Of a stretch of DNA of 64,000 nucleotides, positions 8,688 through 16,935 are shown piece after piece. This DNA is from CALMEH01 sp964548225 (GTDB taxonomy: Bacteria > Acidobacteriota > Blastocatellia > Pyrinomonadales > Pyrinomonadaceae), in the NCBI GenBank assembly GCA_964548225.1, contig CAZJQP010000001.1, positions 124,001 through 188,000 on the forward strand. The letters are read 5' to 3'. Position 1 is the stretch's first letter; each line of letters begins with the position of its first letter. The position numbers were made by a program, and so were the translations under genes. Under the pieces are notes generated by a model, which was not told the DNA's origin, searched no databases, and saw only the letters and a list, made by a program, of their open reading frames with translations.

Positions 8688-10589
8688 ATGAAAGAAGAAA
8701 ACGGTTTTGAGCAAGAACTAAAAAAAACTCTCAAAGAACTTTCCGACATCAAACACGCACTCGATGAAGCGGCGATTGTTGCTATCACCGACCAGACCGG
8801 AAAAATCACTTACGTCAACGATAAATTTTGCGAAATCTCGAAATATTCGATGGAAGAATTGCTTGGGCAAGATCATCGAATCATCAATTCTGCCTTTCAT
8901 CCGAAGGAATTTATCCGGCAAATTTGGACAACGATTGCAAGCGGAAAAGTTTGGCACGGCGAAATTCGCAACCGCGCCAAAAACGGCTCTTTTTATTGGG
9001 TTGATACGACAATTGTGCCTTTTCTGGACGAACGCGGAAAGCCTTATCAATATGTGGCAATTCGCTACGACATCACCAAAAGAAAACTTGCAGAAGAAAG
9101 AATTCGGCAACAGGCTTCACTTTTGGATAAAGCACAGGACGCGATTTTGGTTTGTGATTTGGATCATCAGATTTTGTATTGGAACAAAGGTGCGGAAAAG
9201 ATTTACGGCTGGACAGCTGAAGAAGTTTTGGGCAAAGAAGTTTGTGAGCTTTTCTACAGCGATGCACAGTTTTGCAAGGTTAGAGAAATCGAAAATAAAG
9301 CCGACGAATGGAGTGGCGAAGCACGACAGATTACCAAACACGGCAAGCCTCTCATTGTCGAAACCCGTTGGACTTTAATCAGAAACCTACAAGAAAACCC
9401 GGATTATTATTTGATTTTGAACACGGATATTACCGAGCAGAAAAAGATTGAAGAACAGTTTCTTCGCGCTCAACGGATGGAGTCAATCGGAACGCTCGCC
9501 GGCGGAATTGCACACGATTTGAACAATATTTTATCACCGATTTTGATGGCGGTTGATATGTTGAATTTAAAGGCAAACGACGATGAAACCGAGCGTTGGC
9601 TGAATTTGGCGCGTGAAAACGCCGAGCGCGGTGCGGCAATGGTCAAACAAGTTTTGTCGTTTGCGCGTGGTGTGGAAGGTGAAAGAGTTTCGGTTAATTT
9701 AAAACACATTGTCAAAGATTTAGTCAAAGTTTTAAACGAAACTTTGCCGAAATCAATTACCGTGAAATACGAAATCGCGCCGGAATTATTTTTAATTTCC
9801 GCCGACCCGACACAGATTCACCAAGTTTTGATGAATCTTTCAATCAACGCCCGCGACGCAATGCCAAACGGCGGAACGCTTTCGATTACGGTGAAAAATG
9901 TCGTTTTAGATGAAACTGCGGCGCGAATGTTTATCGAGGCAAAACGCGGCGGATATGTTCTGATAAACGTCAAAGACACGGGAAGCGGAATGTCGCCCGA
10001 AATCAGAGAACGCATTTTTGATCCGTTTTTTACAACCAAAGAAATCGGCAAGGGAACGGGTTTAGGACTTTCTACTGTGCTGACCATTATCAAAAGCCAC
10101 GGCGGCTTTATCACAGTCAACAGCGAAGCGGGCAAAGGAACGCAATTTTCGATTTATCTGTCAGCGGTGGAAAGCGAAACGAATGTGGCGGAAAACAAAA
10201 CAGACTTACCATATCCGACAGGCAACGGTGAACTCGTTTTGATTGTTGATGACGAAGAAAATATCCGCCAAATTACGAGTGCAACACTCGAAAAATTCGG
10301 TTACAAAACTATGACAGCGGCAGACGGCACGGAAGCACTTGCGCTTTACGCGCAAAATTTGACGGAAATCAAAATCGTTTTAACCGATATGGCAATGCCG
10401 TTTATGGACGGTGCGGCAACGATTCGCGCTTTGCGGAAACTAAATCCGACGCTCCCGATTATTGCCGCCAGCGGCTTGCCGCCTGCCACCACTGACGCTT
10501 TAAATGTCAACGCTTTTCTCTCAAAGCCTTACACGGCGGAAAAACTTCTCACGGCACTAGCCGACATTTTAGCAACAAAAACAAAATAG
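8688..10589 (+). CDS. Hybrid sensor histidine kinase (PAS-PAS-HisKA-HATPase-REC)
   Basis: 633 residues from ATG 8688, preferred over an upstream start at 8655 that lies in the inverted repeat. Two PAS domains (about 24-132 and 143-255) are followed by an H-box G-G-I-A-H-D-L-N-N with H276 as the phosphorylated residue. The ATPase domain shows N-A-R-D-A-M-P, D-T-G-S-G-M and G-K-G-T-G-L-G-L. A C-terminal receiver has D567 in L-T-D-M-A-M-P. No membrane segment is seen, so it should be a cytoplasmic sensor. PAS domains could sense redox state or a small ligand; no haem or flavin motif could be identified. It probably works with the NtrC-type regulator just upstream. Confidence 0.92.
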   Translation: MKEENGFEQELKKTLKELSDIKHALDEAAIVAITDQTGKITYVNDKFCEISKYSMEELLGQDHRIINSAFHPKEFIRQIWTTIASGKVWHGEIRNRAKNGSFYWVDTTIVPFLDERGKPYQYVAIRYDITKRKLAEERIRQQASLLDKAQDAILVCDLDHQILYWNKGAEKIYGWTAEEVLGKEVCELFYSDAQFCKVREIENKADEWSGEARQITKHGKPLIVETRWTLIRNLQENPDYYLILNTDITEQKKIEEQFLRAQRMESIGTLAGGIAHDLNNILSPILMAVDMLNLKANDDETERWLNLARENAERGAAMVKQVLSFARGVEGERVSVNLKHIVKDLVKVLNETLPKSITVKYEIAPELFLISADPTQIHQVLMNLSINARDAMPNGGTLSITVKNVVLDETAARMFIEAKRGGYVLINVKDTGSGMSPEIRERIFDPFFTTKEIGKGTGLGLSTVLTIIKSHGGFITVNSEAGKGTQFSIYLSAVESETNVAENKTDLPYPTGNGELVLIVDDEENIRQITSATLEKFGYKTMTAADGTEALALYAQNLTEIKIVLTDMAMPFMDGAATIRALRKLNPTLPIIAASGLPPATTDALNVNAFLSKPYTAEKLLTALADILATKTK

Positions 10590-11160
10590 ATTCATCGGCA
10601 TTTTAAAATTTTGGCAGAAACTGATGTGGAGAAACTAGTGGAAATACCGCGATTATTCTCATAAAAATATCTGCAAATGAAAGAAAACCGATATTAATGA
10701 AATGCGAAAAAAACCGCGTTTAATCTACTTTTGCCGCGAAAATTTACGCACTTTTATAATGTAAAGACATAAGTAAATGGACAAAATTATTTAGAAAATC
10801 AAAATCAGAAACGCGAGTGATAAGGAATGTGCAAAAAATATTCTAGTCGGCAAACTCTTTAATCATTTGCATTTCCGCTTGTTTGATAAAATCCCGGGTT
10901 TTATTTCTTCCGTTCAATTATTTAAATTAATACGCACCTTACGCAGTTTTGGAATTTTAGCTTAGTTCACGAAAATTTCTGCGAATTTGTTAATCGAAAA
11001 TATTTGCTTGCGATGCGTATTTTATTCTTTTTCGTGTTTCTTCTGTAAAATCTCGCCATTATTTGCGGCGTTGTCGGGCGAAAAAGGTCTTAAAACTTGC
11101 GAAAGTTCGTCAAATACCGATGTTTATTGAGGTATTTTCAATGTTCGGCAGTAAATTAAC
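10590..11160. other. Intergenic region without recognised gene
   Basis: About 570 bp, AT-rich, with no open frame resembling a protein and no recognised RNA gene. The 21-bp array begins at its right end; a degenerate unit may already be present near 11143-11160. Confidence 0.5.
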
Positions 11161-11412
11161 GCGGTAAGTTGGTGAACTAACGGCGATAGTTCACCAACTT
11201 ACGGCGATAGTTCATTAACTTACAGCGTTAGTTCATTAACTTACAGCGATAGTTGGTGAGCTAACGGCGACAGTTAGCCAACTTACAGCGATAGTTCAGC
11301 AACTTTTGCCGATAGTTGGACAACTTTTGCCGATAATTCATCAACTTTTTCCGATAGGTTCACAGTTTTTGCTGATATTTGGATATTTTTTGCCGATAGT
11401 TTGCCGGTTTTT
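11161..11412. repeat. 21-bp tandem array, twelve units
   Basis: Twelve consecutive 21-bp units fit without any phase slip (252 bp). The common form is g/a-g/c-cgatagtt-NNNN-aactt-a/t-c/t. The central part of several units is reversed (agttggtgaact versus agttcaccaact), so units occur in both orientations while the 21-bp phase stays fixed. Units decay to the right. No protein-coding frame runs through it. Three other loci in the window show the same period with different sequence. Confidence 0.88.
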
Positions 11413-11549
11413 GTTGTTGGAAGCGACAAATCAAAAGTTTGCGCTCGCGTAACGTGAGTTAATAGTTTTCATTCGTAAAGTGAAATTTAGTTTGTTTGTG
11501 GCGATGATTCAAATCTCTCTGGCATTTGTGTTGCTATTATAAAAATCCA

Positions 11550-12719
11550 ATGATGACAAAAACTGCTTTCGTTTCGCCGAAAGCGATAATCGAGGGCGAA
11601 CACATAATCGGAAAATTTGTCAGCGACACAACGGGCGCGACGCTGATTGTTGTCGGAAGTGTTCACGGCAACGAGCCGAGTGGCACGGTTGCGCTCAGAA
11701 AAATCTCGGAACAACTTGAATCTATAGGTGATAAACTTCGCGGCAGAGTTTATTTACTTGCCGGAAACACACGGGCTTTGTCGCACAGCGTAAGATTTGT
11801 CGGTGCGGATTTGAATCGGCATTGGACAAGTGAAAATTTATCGAAAAGCGATTTGGAAATTGCCGAAGATTTTGAACAGCACGAGCTTTTAAAACTTTTC
11901 GGAGAGATTTTGACAACCGCTAAAGATGAAGTTCACGCGCTTGATTTGCATTCGACATCTGCCAAAGGATTGCCATTTGCAACCGTCGGAGATACGATAC
12001 GAAATCGCCGTTTCGCACAGAAATTTCCGGTAACGATTTTGCTTGGTATCGAAGAACAACTTGACGGCACGATGCTCGAATATTTGAACAACCAAGGCGC
12101 AATAACATTCGGTTTTGAAGGCGGACAGCACGATGCGCTGGAGACCGCAGAAAATCACGAAGCATTAGTTTGGCTGGCATTGGTCAATGCAGGAATTTTG
12201 GCGAAAACGGATGTGCCTGATTTGGCAAAACATCAAAAGAATTTAGCAAAAGCCACGGGAAAAGCGAGAATTCTCGAAGTCCGACACCGCGAAGCCGTCG
12301 CGCCGGAAGACGAATTCGAGATGAAGCCGGGTTTTAAGAATTTTGACGAAATACGGCGCGGACAGACTTTGGCGAAAAATAAGAATGGAGAAATCAAAGC
12401 CCCCGAATCAGGGGTGATTTTGATGCCGCTTTACCAAAAACTCGGCGAGGACGGATTTTTTATTGGGCGTGAAGTTTCTCCGTTCTGGTTATGGCTTTCG
12501 GGTATTTTGCGGCGGCTGGGGTTTGCCGAAATCGTGCGTGTTTTGCCGGGTGTTTGGCGACATCCGACCGATGCGGAAAGTCTGGTCGTCAATACTCGAA
12601 TCGCACGGTTCTTCCCTTTACAAGTTTTTCATCTTTTGGGATTTAGAAAACGTCGTTGGCGAGATAATCAACTGGTTGTCAGTCGCCGGAAGCACGATTG
12701 GAAAAATCCGTTCGGATAA
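11550..12719 (+). CDS. Aspartoacylase/succinylglutamate desuccinylase (AstE/AspA) family protein
   Basis: 389 residues from ATG 11550 (ATG 11553 is equally possible; a TTG at 11526 is less likely). The zinc site H39-G-N-E42 is clear, followed by D-L-N-R-H-W with the substrate-binding Arg, and a later H-A-L-D-L-H-S-T with the third zinc ligand. These are the hallmarks of M14-like deacylases that hydrolyse N-acyl amino acids or amide bonds. The C-terminal 60 residues are an extra, basic tail. It ends 16 nt before the GCS2-CBS gene, so the two are probably one operon. Substrate is unknown. Confidence 0.85.
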   Translation: MMTKTAFVSPKAIIEGEHIIGKFVSDTTGATLIVVGSVHGNEPSGTVALRKISEQLESIGDKLRGRVYLLAGNTRALSHSVRFVGADLNRHWTSENLSKSDLEIAEDFEQHELLKLFGEILTTAKDEVHALDLHSTSAKGLPFATVGDTIRNRRFAQKFPVTILLGIEEQLDGTMLEYLNNQGAITFGFEGGQHDALETAENHEALVWLALVNAGILAKTDVPDLAKHQKNLAKATGKARILEVRHREAVAPEDEFEMKPGFKNFDEIRRGQTLAKNKNGEIKAPESGVILMPLYQKLGEDGFFIGREVSPFWLWLSGILRRLGFAEIVRVLPGVWRHPTDAESLVVNTRIARFFPLQVFHLLGFRKRRWRDNQLVVSRRKHDWKNPFG

Positions 12720-12735
12720 CAGAGGAGGTAATTTT

Positions 12736-14661
12736 ATGGGGTATAAAAAAGTTTCGACAGCAACGGACGAAAGCCGTCTGCGGCAATTTACGAAAGCTGT
12801 TTTGAATGATTTGCAAGCACTCGAACAGATGCTTGCGGACGGAAAAATGGAAACGGACGTTTGGCGGATTGGGGCGGAGCAGGAATTGTTTTTGGTTGAT
12901 TCGGCAATGCGTCCTGCGCCAATTATTTTAGAGGTTTTGGAAAACGCCAAAGAGAAACGACTGACCACGGAAATCGGACGATTTAATATTGAGGCGAATC
13001 TTACACCGCTCGAATTTACGGGCGATTGTTTGAATCGTTTGGAAACGGAACTCGATGAGGTCGTCCGCATCATTAAAAAATCTGCCGGCAATTTCGGGGC
13101 AGATGCGGTTTTGTGCGGAATTTTACCGACGATTCAGCAGTCTGATTTGGTCGAGGCGAATCTTACGCCGAATCCGCGTTACACGGAACTCAACCGCATT
13201 TTAACTAAACTTCACGGCAACGAACGTCTCGTTCATATCAAAGGTTTGGACGAACTTCGTCTGCATCTGAAAGACACTTTTACCGAATTTTGCAACACGA
13301 GCTTTCAGGTTCATTTGCAAATCGGTGGCGGCGGAGATTTCGTTAAATATTATAACTGGGCGCAAGCCGTAACCGCACCGGTTCTTGCGTTGGCGGTCAA
13401 TTCGCCCGTGCTTCTCAACTATCGGCTCTGGCAGGAGACGCGCCTTGCGCTTTTTCAACATGCGGTTGATGAACGCTCGCATACACATCACGAACGAAAT
13501 CGTCCGGCGCGTGTTTCGTTTGGCAGAGATTGGGTAAAAAATTCGATTCTCGAAGTTTTTCAAGAAGATGTTGCGCGGTTTCGAATAATTTTGACAAGAG
13601 AGTTGGAAGAAAATTCGCTTGAAACTTTGAGTCGCGGAAAAATCCCATCGCTTTCGGCGTGGCAGATGCACAACGGCACGATTTGGCGTTGGAATCGTGT
13701 TTGCTACGGTGTTTTGAACGGGAAACCTTCTTTGAGAATCGAAGCCAGATTTTTGCCTTCGGGTCCGACCATTGCGGACGAAATGGCGAACGCGGCGTTT
13801 TTTCTCGGTTTGATGGTAGATTTGCCCGAAGAATTCGGTAATGTTTCGGAAAGAATGTCTTTTGATGATGTAAAGACTAATTTTTTCAGCACGGCGCGTT
13901 TCGGTTTGAAATCACAAATCATCTGGATTGACGGCGAAACTTGGCGGGCGCAGCGTTTGATTTTGGAAGAACTGTTGCCGCGTGCCGCAAAAGGTTTAGA
14001 AAAAGTCGGCGTTGATGCAAAAGACATCGAAAAATACTTAGGGATTTTAGAAAAGCGCGTTTCCGCCAACAAAACGGGCGCAAGCTGGGTGCTTGATTCG
14101 CTTGCGGCGATGGACAAACGCGCCAAGCCGAATGTTCGAATGCGTTCATTGACGGCGGCGATGCTGGCGAATCAAGAATCGGGCAAAACATTGCACGAAT
14201 GGAGTTTAGCGGAAATTCCTCAAACATCCGATTGGATTGATAATTATAAAACTGTCGAACAATTTATGGTTACGGATTTGTTCACTGTGCGTCCGCAGGA
14301 CGTTGTCGAATTGGCGGCAAATTTGATGCATTGGAAACATATTCGGCACATTCCTGTTGAAGATGACGAAGGGAAGTTAGTCGGCATTGTTTCGCATCGT
14401 GATTTATTAGAACTTTTCGCGGTCGGTAAAACGAAAGATGCAGGCGAAATGATTATCCGTGATGTGATGAAACCGCATCCGATTACGATTGCGCCGGAAA
14501 TGCCGACACTTGAAGCACTGAAGCTGATGCGCGAAAAAAATATCGGCTGTTTGCCCGTAATCAAAGACGAAAAACTAATCGGGCTGATTACGACTTACGA
14601 TTTTCTAACCGTTTCGGCGAAACTATTTGAAGAAAGATTGCACGACTTAAAATGCGGCTAA
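12736..14661 (+). CDS. Glutamate-cysteine ligase type 2 (GCS2)-like protein fused to a CBS pair
   Basis: 641 residues from ATG 12736, chosen because agaggagg lies 8 nt upstream; the open frame extends back to 12463 only by overlapping the previous gene. Residues about 20-400 are a GCS2-type carboxylate-amine ligase (G-A-E-Q-E-L-F-L, then R-F-N-I-E-A-N-L-T-P). Two CBS domains close the protein (about 518-575 and 580-635, with H-I-P-V-E-D and C-L-P-V-I-K). CBS pairs normally bind adenine nucleotides and regulate the attached enzyme. GCS2 enzymes join an amino acid through a gamma-carboxylate; the amine partner here is unknown. Co-transcribed with a putative deacylase. Confidence 0.88.
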   Translation: MGYKKVSTATDESRLRQFTKAVLNDLQALEQMLADGKMETDVWRIGAEQELFLVDSAMRPAPIILEVLENAKEKRLTTEIGRFNIEANLTPLEFTGDCLNRLETELDEVVRIIKKSAGNFGADAVLCGILPTIQQSDLVEANLTPNPRYTELNRILTKLHGNERLVHIKGLDELRLHLKDTFTEFCNTSFQVHLQIGGGGDFVKYYNWAQAVTAPVLALAVNSPVLLNYRLWQETRLALFQHAVDERSHTHHERNRPARVSFGRDWVKNSILEVFQEDVARFRIILTRELEENSLETLSRGKIPSLSAWQMHNGTIWRWNRVCYGVLNGKPSLRIEARFLPSGPTIADEMANAAFFLGLMVDLPEEFGNVSERMSFDDVKTNFFSTARFGLKSQIIWIDGETWRAQRLILEELLPRAAKGLEKVGVDAKDIEKYLGILEKRVSANKTGASWVLDSLAAMDKRAKPNVRMRSLTAAMLANQESGKTLHEWSLAEIPQTSDWIDNYKTVEQFMVTDLFTVRPQDVVELAANLMHWKHIRHIPVEDDEGKLVGIVSHRDLLELFAVGKTKDAGEMIIRDVMKPHPITIAPEMPTLEALKLMREKNIGCLPVIKDEKLIGLITTYDFLTVSAKLFEERLHDLKCG

Positions 14662-14696
14662 ACTCGTCTTGTGCAAATATTTATGAACCGCGCAGA

Positions 14697-14741
14697 TTTC
14701 TTTTATCGGTGCGTCAAACCTTAACGCGCCGATAAAAGAAA
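14697..14741. terminator. Hairpin downstream of the GCS2-CBS gene
   Basis: A 17-bp stem with one mismatch (tttcttttatcggtgcg at 14697-14713 against 14725-14741) lies 35 nt after the stop. The arm ends are A/T-rich, so it may terminate in both directions. Confidence 0.65.
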
Positions 14742-15086
14742 TTACTCAGCCGCTACTGCCTGATTTTTATAATTTCAACCTTCACATAAAGTTTTAGAAT
14801 CGCACTCAAATTTCCGAACTCTTTCAGTCAGACAACAAAAGTCTCGAAAAATCAAAGTGATAAGCCTCGAAAAGGATTTTGAAAGGCATCAGAAAGCGTG
14901 AAAAATTTCGCAGTAAAGAGGATTTTTTCGCGGTTATTTGCATTTTAAAACAGCTTTCATTTAGAAAACCTTAGTAAATTACGGGCGAATAAGGTTTTGC
15001 GGTTTCGGAACAAATATTGCCCTGTGAATAAGAGTCAGAGCGGCATTTGCCGGCACTTAAGAATTGAGAAGGAGCGAAAAAAAACT
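14742..15086. other. Intergenic region upstream of the first UspA gene
   Basis: About 345 bp, AT-rich, with no supported gene. The promoter of the UspA-FNR operon should lie here. No complete CRP box was seen, only a half-like tgtga near 15023. Confidence 0.4.
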
Positions 15087-15545
15087 ATGAAAATCTTAAT
15101 CGCAACTGATGGCTCGGAATTTGGTGATGCGGCGGTTGAAAAAATCTGTGAAATGATAGACGAAACGAAAAAATTTGAAATCAGAATTGTTTCGGCATAC
15201 CAGCATCCGTTGATGGTTGCCGCCGCGCCGTATCCGATTCCCATCGGATATAACCCGGATGTTGAAAAAGAAATGAGTGAATCAGCGGCAAAGGCGGTGG
15301 CACAAGCCGCAGAAAAAATCGGCAGTCGTTTTTACGGTTTGAAGGAAAATCTGACGACCTGCGTTTTGTCCGGTTTGCCGGAAAGAGGCATTGTCGAAGA
15401 AGCCGAAAAATGGGGCGCGGATTTAATAGTCGTTGGTTCGCACGGCTACGGTTTTTGGGAGCGTATGTTTGTCGGCTCTGTTTCAAACGCCGTTGTTCAT
15501 CACGCACCGTGTTCGGTGATGGTTGTGCGACAAGCGAAGCATTGA
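15087..15545 (+). CDS. Universal stress protein UspA family
   Basis: 152 residues from ATG 15087, preceded by a gaaggag Shine-Dalgarno. It has the UspA fold start M-K-I-L-I-A-T-D-G-S and the ATP-binding pattern V-V-G-S-H-G-Y-G-F-W with the later G-S-V-S-N. It ends 2 nt before the FNR-like regulator, so they form one transcript. A close paralogue at 31900-32343 has a nearly identical C-terminus. UspA proteins respond to stress, hypoxia or energy state. The pairing with an FNR-type regulator fits a role in anaerobic or redox physiology (inference). Confidence 0.9.
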   Translation: MKILIATDGSEFGDAAVEKICEMIDETKKFEIRIVSAYQHPLMVAAAPYPIPIGYNPDVEKEMSESAAKAVAQAAEKIGSRFYGLKENLTTCVLSGLPERGIVEEAEKWGADLIVVGSHGYGFWERMFVGSVSNAVVHHAPCSVMVVRQAKH

Positions 15546-15547
15546 AT

Positions 15548-16234
15548 ATGAAGGCACTTAATAACTTTAAAATTCAACACCGATGCCTCGACTGCAATTT
15601 GCGCTTGGAAGATTTCTTTTGCAATTTATCCGAATCTTCGCGGCAAACTTTCGAGTCGCTCAAAATTACGAATGCTTACCCGAAAGGTGCAACGCTTTTT
15701 ATGGAAGGTCATCCGGCAAACGGAATTTATATGCTCTGTCAGGGGCGCGTTAAACTTTCGACTTGTTCACGGGACGGCAAAGTAATTATTTTGCAGATTG
15801 CCGAAGCCGGAGAAATTTTAGGTTTGAGCGCGGTAGTTTCGGAATTAGATTACGAAACTACCGCGGAAGTTTTAGAACCGTGTCAGGTGAATTTTGTCCG
15901 TAAGGAAGATTTTTTACGATTTCTCGCACAAAACACCGAAGCCTGTTTCAGCGCGGTCAAACAAATCAGCGGCAAATATCATACGACATACACGCAGGTT
16001 CGATCATTCGGTTTGTCGCATACTGCCGCCGATAAACTTGCGAAACTCCTGCTCGAATGGTCAAAATCATACAGTAACGGTAATGGCACAATTCATCTGA
16101 AAATTTCTTACACACACGAAGAAATCGCCGAAATGATTGGCACTTCCCGCGAAACCGTAACCAGAATTTTGAAGGATTTCAGAAATCGCAAGCTGATTTC
16201 GCTGAAAGGTTCTGATTTAATTATTCACGACTAA
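15548..16234 (+). CDS. FNR/CRP family transcriptional regulator, possible Fe-S sensor
   Basis: 228 residues: cNMP-binding-type barrel (about 25-140), dimer helix, and C-terminal winged HTH (Y-T-H-E-E-I-A-E-M-I-G-T-S-R-E-T-V-T-R). The N-terminus carries C13-x2-C16-x8-C25, and C112 in L-E-P-C-Q-V aligns with Cys122 of E. coli FNR. Four such cysteines suggest an oxygen-labile [4Fe-4S] cluster, although the third spacing differs from E. coli (x8 instead of x5). It begins 2 nt after uspA. It is a candidate controller of the cytochrome genes, which carry CRP-type palindromes upstream. Confidence 0.88.
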   Translation: MKALNNFKIQHRCLDCNLRLEDFFCNLSESSRQTFESLKITNAYPKGATLFMEGHPANGIYMLCQGRVKLSTCSRDGKVIILQIAEAGEILGLSAVVSELDYETTAEVLEPCQVNFVRKEDFLRFLAQNTEACFSAVKQISGKYHTTYTQVRSFGLSHTAADKLAKLLLEWSKSYSNGNGTIHLKISYTHEEIAEMIGTSRETVTRILKDFRNRKLISLKGSDLIIHD

Positions 16235-16280
16235 AGAAGACTCGATGCCTCCATCGGAGTTCGGGCAAAACCGTAAATGT

Positions 16281-16312
16281 GACGATTATCACACAAACGA
16301 GTGATAATCGTC
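16281..16312. promoter_or_regulatory. 12-bp perfect palindrome upstream of the HTH-less CRP-like gene
   Basis: gacgattatcac at 16281-16292 is mirrored exactly at 16301-16312 with an 8-nt centre. The core TTATCAC-N8-GTGATAA resembles CRP/FNR half-sites turned outward. It lies 45 nt before ATG 16357 and could be an operator. If the gene instead starts at GTG 16279, it would be coding. Confidence 0.55.
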
Positions 16313-16356
16313 CTAGTTTTTTTCCGCAGACAAGCACATATTTCAGCCAAGAGGCG

Positions 16357-16806
16357 ATGGTTGAAGAAATCAAAGCAAAACCCGATTATTTTTTTCAATT
16401 GTCCGCGAAACGTCTGTTTGGCGATTTGACGCGGGAATCTCGCAAGTCTTTAGAAGCTATTAAACAAAGAAAACAATTTCCGAAAGGCGCACATCTTTTT
16501 GTTGAAGGCGATATGCCGTGTTGCGTTTATCTGCCGGTCAAAGGCAAAGTGCAGATTTCTTCAAATGATAAAAATCTTGTTCAATTTATCGAACCGGACA
16601 AGATTTTCGGTTTGACCGAAGCAATTTCCAATCTGCCTTATCAAATAAACGCCGAAACACTTACGCCTTGTGTCTGCGAATGTATCGGGCGCGATGAATT
16701 TATAAGTTTTCTGCAAAACGAACCGAAAGTTTGTTTTCGTTTGGCGCAGATGCTTGGCTCGAATCTTCAAGAAAAGTATCAAATATTTATTTCTTCAATA
16801 ATTTAA
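16357..16806 (+). CDS. Cyclic-nucleotide-binding-fold protein lacking an HTH (FNR-like relative)
   Basis: 149 residues from ATG 16357, or 175 from GTG 16279. The shorter form matches the length of the neighbour's N-terminus. Its barrel aligns with the FNR-like protein just upstream (L-F-G-D-L-T-R-E-S-R-K against F-F-C-N-L-S-E-S-S-R-Q; F-P-K-G-A-H-L-F-V-E-G). It ends after the dimerisation helix, so the DNA-binding domain is absent and there is no frame continuing it. It is cysteine-rich (C-C near the barrel loop, then C-V-C-E-C). It might heterodimerise with the neighbour as a redox-linked modulator, or be a truncated duplicate. Confidence 0.75.
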   Translation: MVEEIKAKPDYFFQLSAKRLFGDLTRESRKSLEAIKQRKQFPKGAHLFVEGDMPCCVYLPVKGKVQISSNDKNLVQFIEPDKIFGLTEAISNLPYQINAETLTPCVCECIGRDEFISFLQNEPKVCFRLAQMLGSNLQEKYQIFISSII

Positions 16807-16834
16807 GCTAATTGTGATGAGCATCACAATTAGC
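16807..16834. promoter_or_regulatory. CRP-type palindrome (TGTGA-N6-TCACA) before the decaheme cytochrome operon
   Basis: A 28-bp palindrome with 13-bp perfect arms contains TGTGA at 16813-16817 and TCACA at 16824-16828, the exact E. coli CRP consensus spacing. It starts right after the HTH-less gene's stop and is centred about 115 nt before the cytochrome ATG. Matching boxes occur at 23429 and 26042. Confidence 0.75.
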
Positions 16835-16935
16835 GGTGATGCTTCTCACAGACGCAGGAAATTTCAGCACCCTAAAATTGAAATAGGAGAAAACCGTATT
16901 AGCTTTAAAAAACTACGGCATAAATGGAGGCAATT

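Noticed and set aside
12463..12735. N-terminal extension of the GCS2-CBS protein
   Set aside because: It overlaps the aspartoacylase-like gene, whereas ATG 12736 has a strong ribosome-binding site 8 nt away.
14742..15086. 21-bp periodicity and a CRP box upstream of the first UspA gene
   Set aside because: Units do not align convincingly and the only tgtga has no partner half-site at N6.
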